Origin: an uncultured bacterium
Lineage (GTDB): Bacteria; Bacillota; Negativicutes; Acidaminococcales; Acidaminococcaceae
Direction: 5' to 3'
Assembly (NCBI GenBank): GCA_905215645.1
Contig: CAJMQS010000006.1
Location: forward strand, 1 to 64,000
DNA length: 64,000 nt
In this document: positions 35,601 to 42,674 of the stretch, piece after piece
Position numbering within the stretch: position 1 is the stretch's first letter
How the letters are laid out: each line of letters opens with the position of its first letter
Notes under the pieces: generated by a model
Database searches by the model: none
Told to the model about the DNA's origin: nothing
Seen by the model: the letters and a program-made list of their open reading frames with translations, nothing else
Position numbers and translations under genes: made by a program

Positions 35601-36031
35601 CAGAGCGGGATTTTGAACTGCCCCTTTTTGCCTTTGGGGACAGCCAGGTGGTGTTCCAGGGGAGCATGGACAAACTGGTGACCTTGGAAGACGGGCGGCT
35701 GGGAATCGTGGATTACAAGACCGGCCATCCCCCGGCGGACGGAGAAGAGAAACAGGGCTATACCCGGCAGCTGGCCATCTATGCCCTGGCTGCGGAAAAA
35801 CTGTATCCCGGGAAGGAAGTGGCCTGGGCCAGGCTCCATTTCCTCCAGGACTGTTCCAGCTGGGAGCTGAAGGACCGGAAGAAGGAAGAGGAGAAACTGG
35901 AAGCCTTGTTGGAAAATCTCCTCACCTGGGACAAAGAAGACCAGTTCCCAGCCAGGAAAGAAGGCTGCCAGTGGTGTCCCTACCGGTATTTCTGCACGGA
36001 GGCAGAGGATAAAGTGCAGCGTGCAGAGTGA
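32681..36031 (+). CDS. addA: ATP-dependent helicase/nuclease subunit AddA
   Basis: 1116 residues. UvrD-type helicase: Walker A AGAGSGKT at 23-30, FTRKAAREM, VDEFQDTNEEQ near 346, GDAKQSIYRFRGAD, MTIHKSKGLEFP and VAMTRAERFLYL. The C-terminal RecB-type nuclease has GSMDKLVTLEDGRLGIVDYKTGH (Asp1011-Lys1013 region). Unusually for AddA, this domain also has Cys878 (TCPRSFYYHYF) and a Cys1096-x2-Cys1099-x5-Cys1105 cluster, the pattern of a 4Fe-4S nuclease. The start ATG at 32681 has AAAGGAGAGG upstream; earlier in-frame starts lie inside addB. The last codons overlap a heptamer repeat arm at 36014-36041. Confidence 0.93.
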   Translation: MASFTNQQQEAISTLDRNVSVSAGAGSGKTRVLVERFLKILGDRQATAQEILAITFTRKAAREMRERVQKGILDRLGAAEDSADKTYWQEQLRLADQAPITTIDSFCSQVLRENPVEAGLDPNFTVQEEYQIRAFREETASTFLQQEIRQQDPDLTALLEQYPADRLVRILVALIDRLPEILALPGGLAAVYEENLEGEEDGKIEAEGALDALLEARDQAGPKSREKLENLAGQRDTVHQWIADGCYDRAATALKPVSATGKVKELVKEAKAALYKLLALSLDAQGADQARHWEQVLIRFRKALLDAAEAREIYSFGYLSAKAVDLLEKRPNVLLQYQNRFKFLMVDEFQDTNEEQKKLVYLLSGGSSKSLQGRNLFVVGDAKQSIYRFRGADVSVFKQVRDAIEATGGRNIVMDDNFRSAPEIIRACNTLFDDLLGTDQDSDVTAQPLHAHQPPSRKPVFAVLKKGDCSPQECQQAEGRYVAQAIRQLGEEEHLPFGQMAILLPAIHLSRQYEEALSALGIKSQVSDGKGFYDRQEIVDWINLLTFLLNPRKDWALAGFLRSPFAGLSDQQLTDLLKPWPELSLWESLQQSLEEPYSILAQKLEKLRQIAQFQSLPELLDRFQESFAVEPTLLAQRGGREKLANFRKLRALGVQAAMEEGSTARDFLDRLNLMRQLSARESAANQEADPDAVKIMTIHKSKGLEFPAVFLPDLSRKDPSDTVGIQFLPGEGFGVKVLDEEGNDRETSVYARLKEERSRLEKAEKHRQLYVAMTRAERFLYLVNVDETKEGKKNDSDPEKEKWGQALQRVFAPEGPNGDQMDWEELDVAEILDAPEEQQEEETEAFVLDPAVYEKIQPVTVPRNLELSASALLEYDTCPRSFYYHYFRHMPGIDPETFGTGNHRISAIELGTYVHKVLERLQEVPEETALEEALEVLDHPDAEKQVFRLEGKRLVERYCASPLYQELKDLPAQAERDFELPLFAFGDSQVVFQGSMDKLVTLEDGRLGIVDYKTGHPPADGEEKQGYTRQLAIYALAAEKLYPGKEVAWARLHFLQDCSSWELKDRKKEEEKLEALLENLLTWDKEDQFPARKEGCQWCPYRYFCTEAEDKVQRAE

Positions 36032-36041
36032 AGCGTGCAGA
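36014..36041. repeat. Heptamer repeat arm, type E, overlapping the addA stop
   Basis: Four consecutive 7-mers: GTGCAGC, GTGCAGA, GTGAAGC, GTGCAGA. The first two encode the last residues of AddA (VQRAE) and the stop codon lies within the third. A terminator begins two bases later. No facing arm is present. Confidence 0.65.
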
Positions 36042-36042
36042 G

Positions 36043-36078
36043 AAAAGGGGTCGTTGTTCAGGCAGCGGCCCCTTTTTT
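36043..36078 (+). terminator. Terminator after addA
   Basis: AAAAGGGGTCGTTG (36043-36056) pairs with CAGCGGCCCCTTTT (36063-36076), allowing G-T pairs, and is followed by further T bases. Confidence 0.82.
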
Positions 36079-36084
36079 AAATCG

Positions 36085-36113
36085 TTCACTTTTCTGTCGA
36101 TTCATGGTAAAAT
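36085..36113 (+). promoter_or_regulatory. Candidate promoter for the HAD/MTA salvage genes
   Basis: TTCACT (36085-36090), a 17-bp spacer and TAAAAT (36108-36113), just upstream of the AAGGAGG site at 36133-36139. Confidence 0.45.
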
Positions 36114-36145
36114 GACCGGTGTAGTATGTGCGAAGGAGGCCTTTT

Positions 36146-36808
36146 GTGGCAATACGTGGTATCTTATTCGACTTTGATGGGACGCTGGCCAACACCACGC
36201 CCTTGATCCTGGCTACGTTCCACCAGACCCTGGACCATTTCTTTCCGGGAAATGAGGTGGCTGACCAGGCCATCATCAATACCTTCGGCCTGCCTCTCCG
36301 GGACGGCCTGGCCGGGATCACCGGCTGCATGGATCCGGCGGAGATGGACCGGATGGTGGCCTATTACCGCCAGTACAACACCGCTTGGCATGATTCCCTG
36401 ATCCGTCCCTTTCCCGGTGTAAAGGAGGGATTGGAGCAGCTCCATGCTGCCGGCATCCCCATGGCCATCGTCACCAGCAAGTTCAAAGCCAGCTGCCAGC
36501 GGGGGCTCCGATGCCTGGGACTGGAAGACTGCATCGACGGCATCATCGGGTGCCAGGAATGTACCGCCCACAAACCGGACCCGGAACCCATGGAAAAAGG
36601 CTTGGAACTTTTGGGCCTCCGGGGAGAAGAATGCCTATGCGTGGGGGACAGTCCCTATGACCTGGTCAGCGGAAGGGATGCCGGATGCCGGACCGTCAAG
36701 GTGGGTTGGACATCCTTCCGGCAGGAATTCTTCGACCGGTTCATCCAGCCGGATCATGTGATCCGGTCCCTGGGAGACCTGCTTTCCTTTGTTGAACCAT
36801 CAAACTGA
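36146..36808 (+). CDS. HAD-family phosphatase, phosphoglycolate phosphatase-like
   Basis: 220 residues. Motif I is LFDFDGTLANT with nucleophile Asp9 and Asp11; motif II is IVTSKFKAS; the lysine and motif III/IV region is CTAHKPDPEPMEKGLELLGL then CVGDSPYDLVSGRDAG. A helical cap lies between residues about 15 and 85, the layout of phosphoglycolate phosphatase/PpaX-type enzymes. The substrate is uncertain (phosphoglycolate, pyrophosphate or a sugar phosphate). The GTG at 36146 is chosen because AAGGAGG ends 6 nt before it. The gene is 15 nt upstream of the methylthio-nucleoside phosphorylase and probably co-transcribed. Confidence 0.85.
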   Translation: MAIRGILFDFDGTLANTTPLILATFHQTLDHFFPGNEVADQAIINTFGLPLRDGLAGITGCMDPAEMDRMVAYYRQYNTAWHDSLIRPFPGVKEGLEQLHAAGIPMAIVTSKFKASCQRGLRCLGLEDCIDGIIGCQECTAHKPDPEPMEKGLELLGLRGEECLCVGDSPYDLVSGRDAGCRTVKVGWTSFRQEFFDRFIQPDHVIRSLGDLLSFVEPSN

Positions 36809-36823
36809 ACGAGGTGATTCCAA

Positions 36824-37651
36824 TTGCGGAAAATCGGTATCATCGGCGGCACCGGGGTGGAGGATGCGTCCTGTTTCGGACAGCTCACTCCCCTTACCGT
36901 CGCCACGCCTTTTGGCAGTGCCCACTGCCTGAAAGGGACGGCTGCCGGCCATGAAATCTACTTCCTGGCCCGGCACGGACTGGACCACAGTGTCCCGCCC
37001 CATAAGATCAACTATCGGGCCAATATCTTTGCCCTAAAGAAGCTGGGGGTCACAGAGATCCTTTCCTTTACGGCAGTGGGGTCCCTGAACCGGGGCCTGC
37101 CTCCGGGGACTTTCGTGGTCACCAGCCAGCTGCTGGATTTCACCAAGAGCCGGGTGAACACCTTCTTCAATGGAGAGAACGGCCAGGTGGCCCATGTGGA
37201 TTTTGCCCAGCCCTATTGTCCGGCTCTCCGGGAACGGCTGATCCGCTGCCTCCTGAAACTGAGGCTCAGGCACAGCAAGCAGGGAACCTATGTGGTGACG
37301 GAGGGTCCCCGGTACGAAACAGCGGCGGAAGTGAAGATGTACGCCTGTCTGGGCGGGGATGTGGCCGGCATGACCAATATGCCGGAAGCGGTCCTGGCCC
37401 GGGAAGCGGAAATCTGCTATGCCAACTGTTCGGTGGTGACCAACATGGGGTCAGGGCTGTCGGTCCGGGCTCTGTCCCACGAAGAAGTGACGGAAGCCAT
37501 GGAACGGCTGGAAAAACAGATCCTGTCCATCATCGAAGCCTATGTGCAGGAGGATGGCCCTTTGACCCAGACCTGCCATTGCCACGAAGCCCTGAAGGAA
37601 TACGGGGGCTTCCGGCTGGAGGCTTTCGGCAGGGACGAAAAGGAGGAATGA
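36824..37651 (+). CDS. MTAP-family phosphorylase, probably S-methyl-5'-thioinosine phosphorylase
   Basis: 275 residues of the PNP/MTAP family: IGIIGGTGVED (phosphate site), LARHGLDHSVPPHKINYRAN, VTEGPRYETAAEV, GMTNMPEAVLAREAEICYA. At the base-recognition position the sequence is VVTNMGSG: Asn as in enzymes for 6-oxopurines, rather than the Asp pair that adenine-specific MTAP uses. Together with the MTA deaminase gene 10 nt downstream, this indicates cleavage of methylthioinosine to hypoxanthine and methylthioribose-1-phosphate, as in Pseudomonas aeruginosa. The start is TTG at 36824 after a GAGGTGATT site. Adenine-type MTAP activity is not excluded. Confidence 0.82.
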   Translation: MRKIGIIGGTGVEDASCFGQLTPLTVATPFGSAHCLKGTAAGHEIYFLARHGLDHSVPPHKINYRANIFALKKLGVTEILSFTAVGSLNRGLPPGTFVVTSQLLDFTKSRVNTFFNGENGQVAHVDFAQPYCPALRERLIRCLLKLRLRHSKQGTYVVTEGPRYETAAEVKMYACLGGDVAGMTNMPEAVLAREAEICYANCSVVTNMGSGLSVRALSHEEVTEAMERLEKQILSIIEAYVQEDGPLTQTCHCHEALKEYGGFRLEAFGRDEKEE

Positions 37652-37660
37652 CAGGGCACT

Positions 37661-38938
37661 ATGAGCTATGACATTGTACTGAAAGATGTGGAACTGACGG
37701 AGCCCGGGGAGGGGAAGCGGTTCTCCATCGGGATCAACGGCAGTACCATCGCCTATGTAGGCACAGAACCGGTGGAAGGCCGGGAAGTGCTGGACGGCCG
37801 GGACCATCTGGCTGTCCCCGGATGGGTCAATGCCCATACCCATGTGGCCATGACCCTGTTCCGCAGCTATGCCGATGACATGGTGCTGATGGAATGGCTC
37901 CAGAACCGGATCTGGCCCCTGGAAGCCAAATTGGACGGCCGGGCGGTGTACTGGGGCAGTCTCTTGGGCATCGCAGAGATGATCAGGACCGGCACCACCT
38001 GTTTTGCGGATATGTATTTCTTTATGGAAGAGACCGCCAAGGCTGCAGCGGACAGCGGCATCCGGGCAGTGCTTTCCCGGGGGCTCACCGGCAGCAGCGC
38101 AGCGGACGGAGCGGCCCGCCTGGAAGAGAACACAGAACTGTACAAGAACTGGAACGGGGCTCAGGACGGCCGGATTTCGGTGATGTTCGGTCCTCATGCG
38201 CCCTACACCTGCAGTCCGGATTATCTGAGATCCGTGATCGCCCGGGCCCGGGAACTGGGGGCAGAGATCCACATGCACCTTTCGGAAACGGCCGGGGAAG
38301 TGGCGGACTGCCGGAAAAAGTACGGCAAAAGCCCCATCGCCCTGATGGAAAGCCTGGGGATGTTCGAAGGAGGGACCCTGGCGGCCCACTGTGTCCATGT
38401 GGATGAAGAAGATATGGACATCATGGCCCGGCATGGAGTCCGGGTGGCCCACAACCCCCAGAGCAATCTGAAACTGGCCAGCGGCATCGCTCCCGTGGCT
38501 CGGATGCTGGAAAAAGGCATCACTGTAGGCCTGGGCACCGATGGGGCCAGCAGCAACAACAACCTGGACATGCTGGAAGAAGTGCGGCTGGCGGCCATGC
38601 TGGCCAAGACCCAGTCCGGGGACCCTAAGGCGGTGCCAGCTTCCCAGGCCCTTGCCATGGGCACCTGGATGGGGGCGGAGGCCGTGGGACTAAAGAATGT
38701 CGGAAAGCTGGAAGTGGGCCAGAAAGCGGATATCGTGTTATACAATATGGCCTCCCCCGCCTGGTACCCCCGGCACGATCGGACGTCCCTCTTGGTGTAT
38801 GCCGGGTCTTCCGCCGATGTGGACACGGTACTGGTGGACGGAAACATCCTGCTGCGCAAAGGGGAACTGACCACCATCGACCTGGAAAAAGTCACCGCAG
38901 AAGTGGGACAGTGTCTGAAGGAAATGATAGGGAAATAG
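37661..38938 (+). CDS. mtaD: 5-methylthioadenosine/S-adenosylhomocysteine deaminase
   Basis: 425-residue amidohydrolase of the MtaD/SAH-deaminase group. Metal ligands: His59 and His61 (NAHTHVAM), a later His in HMHLSETAGEV, HCVHVDEEDM and the Asp in GLGTDGASSNNNLDM. WLQNRIWPLEAKL and FADMYFFMEETAKAA are characteristic of this group. It deaminates MTA to methylthioinosine and SAH to S-inosylhomocysteine, removing inhibitors of SAM-dependent reactions. It is directly downstream of the matching phosphorylase, forming a deamination-first salvage route. A type A repeat element begins 11 nt after its stop codon. Confidence 0.9.
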   Translation: MSYDIVLKDVELTEPGEGKRFSIGINGSTIAYVGTEPVEGREVLDGRDHLAVPGWVNAHTHVAMTLFRSYADDMVLMEWLQNRIWPLEAKLDGRAVYWGSLLGIAEMIRTGTTCFADMYFFMEETAKAAADSGIRAVLSRGLTGSSAADGAARLEENTELYKNWNGAQDGRISVMFGPHAPYTCSPDYLRSVIARARELGAEIHMHLSETAGEVADCRKKYGKSPIALMESLGMFEGGTLAAHCVHVDEEDMDIMARHGVRVAHNPQSNLKLASGIAPVARMLEKGITVGLGTDGASSNNNLDMLEEVRLAAMLAKTQSGDPKAVPASQALAMGTWMGAEAVGLKNVGKLEVGQKADIVLYNMASPAWYPRHDRTSLLVYAGSSADVDTVLVDGNILLRKGELTTIDLEKVTAEVGQCLKEMIGK

Positions 38939-38949
38939 GGAATAGAATG

Positions 38950-39148
38950 GTCATATGTCATAGGCCATACGTCATACGCCGATGGAAGCCAGCTTCGTTG
39001 GCTCTGAACAAACAAATCAGTTGAATCTGAACAAACAAATCAGTTGAATCTGTACAGACAAATCAGTTGAATCTGTACAGATCTTGAAATATCAATTTGC
39101 AAAAATTGATTTCCTAAAGCGTATGACGTATGACGTCTGACGTATGAC
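38950..39148. repeat. Type A heptamer inverted-repeat element (complete)
   Basis: Left arm (38950-38977): GTCATAT, GTCATAG, GCCATAC, GTCATAC. Right arm (39121-39148): GTATGAC, GTATGAC, GTCTGAC, GTATGAC. Next to the left arm is CGATGGAAGCCAGC (38980-38993), the complement of the 14-mer at 3-16. Next to the right arm is ATCAATTT-N4-AAATTGAT at 39091-39110. The centre contains a 23-bp unit repeated three times. It separates mtaD from nfnA and is in opposite orientation to the copy at 46107. Confidence 0.9.
39003..39080. repeat. Three tandem 23-bp repeats inside the type A element
   Basis: Units at 39003-39025, 39026-39048 and 39049-39071, each of the form TCTGAACAAACAAATCAGTT plus GAA. The third differs at two positions, and a partial fourth (TCTGTACAG) runs to 39080. 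The first two are identical. Confidence 0.85.
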
Positions 39149-39209
39149 GAAGGGATTTCTGCATATTTTGTGCAGAAATCCCGAAAACGACAATAAAGGA
39201 GTGTTTGGT

Positions 39210-40052
39210 GTGGCAAAGATTTTGAAGAAACTGCAGCTGGCTCCTGCAGTCTGGGAATTTGAAGTGGATGCGCCTCTCATTGCGCACAAATGCAAACCGG
39301 GACAGTTCGTCATGGTGCTGGTGGATGAAACCAGCGAACGGATCCCTCTGACCATCGGTGATTTCGACCGGGAAAAAGGCTCCATCACCCTGATGGTCCA
39401 GGCCGTAGGGAACACCACCCGCCATCTCTGCGAAGATTTCGCCCAGGGAGACGAGATCCAGCACATCCTGGGGCCTTTGGGCCAGCCTTCTGAAATGGGC
39501 AAGTTCGGCACCGTGGTCATGGTCTGCGGGGGCATCGGTGTGGCACCGGTCCATCCCATCGCCCGGGCCTACCACGAACTGGGCAACAAGGTGATCACCA
39601 TCATCGGAGGCCGTCATAAGGACCTGATCCTGTGGAGGGACCGGATGGAAAAAATCAGCGATGAAGTGATCATCACCACTGACGACGGATCCGAGGGCAT
39701 CAAGGGCTTTGTCACCGATCCTCTCCGGAAAATGCTGGAAGAGGGGAACCATCCGGATCTGGTAGTGGCCATCGGCCCCATCATCATGATGATGAATGTG
39801 GCCAAGGTCACCAAGCCTTTCAACGTGAAGACTACCGCCAGCCTCAGCTGCCTCATGGTGGACGGCACGGGCATGTGCGGGGGCTGCCGGGTGCAGGTGG
39901 GCAATGAAAGCAAGTTCACCTGCTGCGACGGACCGGAATTCGACGCCCATCAGGTGGATTTCAAGAACCTGATGCAGCGGTCCAAGATGTACAAAGACCA
40001 GGAAGCAGTAGAATACAGTTGCGGAGGGCATTGCAGATGCGTGGAGGAATGA
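39210..40052 (+). CDS. nfnA: NfnA: NADH-dependent reduced ferredoxin:NADP+ oxidoreductase, small (FAD, 2Fe-2S) subunit
   Basis: 280 residues of the dihydroorotate-dehydrogenase electron-transfer/SudB type. FAD-binding RIPLTIGDFD (about 43-52), NAD-binding MVCGGIGVAPVHPIARAYHELG, and a C-terminal 2Fe-2S cluster region CLMVDGTGMCGGCRV with a further Cys in FTCCDGPEF. With NfnB it bifurcates electrons, coupling NADH and ferredoxin oxidation to NADPH formation. The start is GTG at 39210, with AAAGGAG 9 nt upstream; the longer reading would begin inside the repeat element. It ends in an ATGA overlap with nfnB. Confidence 0.9.
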   Translation: MAKILKKLQLAPAVWEFEVDAPLIAHKCKPGQFVMVLVDETSERIPLTIGDFDREKGSITLMVQAVGNTTRHLCEDFAQGDEIQHILGPLGQPSEMGKFGTVVMVCGGIGVAPVHPIARAYHELGNKVITIIGGRHKDLILWRDRMEKISDEVIITTDDGSEGIKGFVTDPLRKMLEEGNHPDLVVAIGPIIMMMNVAKVTKPFNVKTTASLSCLMVDGTGMCGGCRVQVGNESKFTCCDGPEFDAHQVDFKNLMQRSKMYKDQEAVEYSCGGHCRCVEE

Positions 40053-41437
40053 GAAATCCCATGCCGGAACAGCCGGCAGATGTACGGAACCATAATTTCC
40101 AGGAAGTGGCCCTGGGCTATCCGGAAGATACAGCGGTGGACGAAGCCCAGCGCTGCCTGAACTGCAAGAATCCCCAGTGCGTGAAGGGTTGCCCGGTGAA
40201 TGTGGACATCCCCCAGTTCATCCATGCGGTGACGGAACGGGATTTTGATGGGGCCATCCACATCCTGAAGAACAAGAATTCCCTGCCTGCCGTGTGCGGC
40301 CGGGTATGTCCCCAGGAAAACCAATGCGAAAAACACTGCATCCTGGGCATCAAGGGAGAACCGGTGGCCATCGGCCGTCTGGAACGGTTCGTGGCGGACC
40401 GGGCCCGGGAAAACGGGACGGATATGGTAAAAGAAGGGCTGGCACCCAAGAACGGCATCAAAGTGGCCGTGGTAGGCGGGGGGCCTTCCTGCCTCACCGC
40501 TGCCGGAGACCTGGCCAAGATGGGCTATGATGTGACCTTGTTCGAAGCCCTCCACAAGGTGGGCGGGGTGCTCATGTACGGGATCCCTGAATTCCGTCTG
40601 CCCAAAGCCATCGTCCAGCACGAAATCGAACAGCTGAAGGTATTGGGCGTGAAGATCATGACCGATGTGGTGATCGGACGTACCTTCACCCTCCACGAGC
40701 TCCTGGGTGAAGAGGGCTTCCAGGCGGTGTACGTAGGCACCGGCGCCGGGCTGCCCCACTTCATGCGGATCCCTGGGGAAGCTCTCAACGGGGTCTATGC
40801 CGCCAACGAATTCCTCACCCGGGTGAACCTGATGGGGGCTTGGAAGTTCCCGAAGATGGCCACCCCTGTGTATGTGGGGAAGAACGTGGCCGTAGTAGGG
40901 GCCGGCAACGTGGCCATGGATGCTGCCCGGACCGCCAAACGGCTGGGGGCGGAGAACGTCTATGTGGTGTACCGCCGGAGCGAAGCAGAAATGCCCGCCC
41001 GGAAGGAAGAAATCGAACATGCCAAGGCAGAAGGTATCGAACTCCATATGCTGAACAACCCGGTGCAGATCCTGGGGAACGAAGAGGGCTGGGTGACGGG
41101 CCTCGAATGTGTCCGCACGGAACTGGGCGAACCGGATGCTTCCGGACGCCGGAGCCCGGTGGAGATCCCTGGCTCCAACCATGTGTTCGACGTGGATATG
41201 GTGGTGATGGCCATCGGCCAGGGCCCTAACCCGCTGCTGAAACACACCACCCCGGATCTGGTGACCAACCGGAAGGGCCTCATCACCGTGGATGAAAAGG
41301 AAGAAACCTCCATTCCCGGGGTCTTTGCCGGCGGGGATATCGTCACCGGGGCAGCCACTGTCATTTCTGCCATGGGAGCCGGCAAGAAGGCAGCTCTGGA
41401 AATCGATGCCTACCTGAAAGAAAAAGCAGGGAAGTAA
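40049..41437 (+). CDS. nfnB: NfnB: NADH-dependent reduced ferredoxin:NADP+ oxidoreductase, large (FAD, 2x4Fe-4S) subunit (GltD-like)
   Basis: About 462 residues of the glutamate-synthase small-subunit family. The N-terminal cluster region RCLNCKNPQCVKGCPVNVDIP and VCGRVCPQENQCEKHC binds two 4Fe-4S clusters. It is followed by FAD-binding VAVVGGGPSCLTAAGDLAKMG and NADPH-binding VAVVGAGNVAMDAARTAKRLG, ending with FAGGDIVTGAATVISAMGAGK. The order after nfnA and the lack of a large gltB identify it as NfnB rather than glutamate synthase. Its start is likely the ATG at 40049, overlapping the nfnA stop; upstream and downstream in-frame ATGs exist (40037, 40061). Confidence 0.9.
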   Translation: MRNPMPEQPADVRNHNFQEVALGYPEDTAVDEAQRCLNCKNPQCVKGCPVNVDIPQFIHAVTERDFDGAIHILKNKNSLPAVCGRVCPQENQCEKHCILGIKGEPVAIGRLERFVADRARENGTDMVKEGLAPKNGIKVAVVGGGPSCLTAAGDLAKMGYDVTLFEALHKVGGVLMYGIPEFRLPKAIVQHEIEQLKVLGVKIMTDVVIGRTFTLHELLGEEGFQAVYVGTGAGLPHFMRIPGEALNGVYAANEFLTRVNLMGAWKFPKMATPVYVGKNVAVVGAGNVAMDAARTAKRLGAENVYVVYRRSEAEMPARKEEIEHAKAEGIELHMLNNPVQILGNEEGWVTGLECVRTELGEPDASGRRSPVEIPGSNHVFDVDMVVMAIGQGPNPLLKHTTPDLVTNRKGLITVDEKEETSIPGVFAGGDIVTGAATVISAMGAGKKAALEIDAYLKEKAGK

Positions 41438-41445
41438 CACAGGAA

Positions 41446-42615
41446 ATGAAGAAACTGAAATGCTGGGGGCTGGCCGCGGCGCTCCTGTTCCTGGGGATGT
41501 TCCAGGCCCGGGGAGCAGCGGCTGCAGCACCCAAAAACACCTATAGACCTGCCAGCGGAGGCTATACCCTGACGGTGCCTCCCGGCAGCAAAGAAATCTA
41601 TCATACCTCCACTGGAATCCGCTTCACGGTGGGGAAGGACTTCCTGGTCAGTGCGGATCTGTACACCCTGCCCAGTTTCGTTTCCGTCCCCATGAAGCAG
41701 TATTCCGCTGAGCAGCAGAAGGAATTCAAGAAGTTCCTGGGCAAGATCCAGGACCAGGAAAACGATACCATCCAGGAAGAAGGCGGATCCCGGGCTTCGG
41801 GCAGCCAATCCTCCCTGGATGGGATCCTGGGGGAAAAGCTCCGGAAGTACCGGGCTACGGCGGGAAGGACCGAAAACGCCAAGCCGGAGAAACGGGAAGC
41901 TGCCGACACCTATACCTATGTAGCGGTGCCGGAAGACAAGCTGCGGACCCACCGGCCCTTTCTGATCGGCCGGGCGTACCAGCCGGAACGGAACGTACTC
42001 CTGGTGGTGAACGTGAGCGCTCCGGAAAACCTGGAAGCTGCGGCCCGTTCCGCCCTCCAGTCCCTGTGCTCCGATCTGTCCCTCAGCCGGGTGAAGTATA
42101 CGGATGTGAACCTATTGACGGTGCCTGGCATGGGCTATGAGATGGAGATCCCCAGCGGCTGGCGGATGTACACTCTCCGGGCGGACAATGTGCTGTTCGG
42201 CCGGTCCCTTAGCAGCGTCCACACCGACGGGCTCATGATCCGGGAATTTTCCGATGACACTTTTGCGGAACTGGGGAATTCCACTCCGGAAGGGCTGAAG
42301 GAAGCGGAAAATGCCTTCATCCAGAAGGTGACCCGCTACACCCCCAATATCACCATCCTGCACCATGAACCCATTTCTGTGGGCACACTTAACGGGAGCA
42401 TGGCAGAATGCACCGATACCGGGGATCTGAAGAAGGTGTTCGTGGTGAATACCTACTTGATGAATCCCCAGGGGAACGGCTATCAGATCCGGTACCAGAC
42501 CGACGATACCATTAACTACGACCTGAAACTGAAAGCCTTCAAACAGTCCGTAGAAAGCTTCAGCCTGCTCCAGGACAACGACGGCAGCGGCTTGAAGCCA
42601 GGGAAGGATATGTGA
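41446..42615 (+). CDS. Exported hypothetical protein with two similar halves
   Basis: 389 residues with a signal peptide (MKKLKCWGLAAALLFLGMF, cleavage near RGA-AAAA at about 25). I recognise no named family. Two comparable blocks occur: GGYTLTVPPGSKEIYHTSTGIRF (about 38-60) and MGYEMEIPSGWRMYTLRADNVLFG (about 227-250). These look like the 'PsbP/DUF1795-like' opening of small secreted folds that shape around a 'P-x-G/W' strand. The middle is a charged, glycine/serine-rich linker (residues about 105-150). It is 8 nt after nfnB and may share its transcript, but no metabolic link is apparent. Confidence 0.68.
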   Translation: MKKLKCWGLAAALLFLGMFQARGAAAAAPKNTYRPASGGYTLTVPPGSKEIYHTSTGIRFTVGKDFLVSADLYTLPSFVSVPMKQYSAEQQKEFKKFLGKIQDQENDTIQEEGGSRASGSQSSLDGILGEKLRKYRATAGRTENAKPEKREAADTYTYVAVPEDKLRTHRPFLIGRAYQPERNVLLVVNVSAPENLEAAARSALQSLCSDLSLSRVKYTDVNLLTVPGMGYEMEIPSGWRMYTLRADNVLFGRSLSSVHTDGLMIREFSDDTFAELGNSTPEGLKEAENAFIQKVTRYTPNITILHHEPISVGTLNGSMAECTDTGDLKKVFVVNTYLMNPQGNGYQIRYQTDDTINYDLKLKAFKQSVESFSLLQDNDGSGLKPGKDM

Positions 42616-42617
42616 AA

Positions 42618-42648
42618 GGGGGTGTTGCACGTTAGGTGCAACACCTCC
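42618..42648 (+). terminator. GTTGCA-type hairpin after the exported orphan
   Basis: GGGGGTGTTGCAC and GTGCAACACCTCC, 5-nt loop, three bases after the stop codon. There is no T run, but it matches the other gene-end hairpins. Confidence 0.6.
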
Positions 42649-42674
42649 TAGCTGTAGAGCCGCATAGCGGCTCA

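Noticed and set aside
39003..39080. Possible small CRISPR array
   Set aside because: The 23-bp units abut each other with no spacers, and no cas genes are present.
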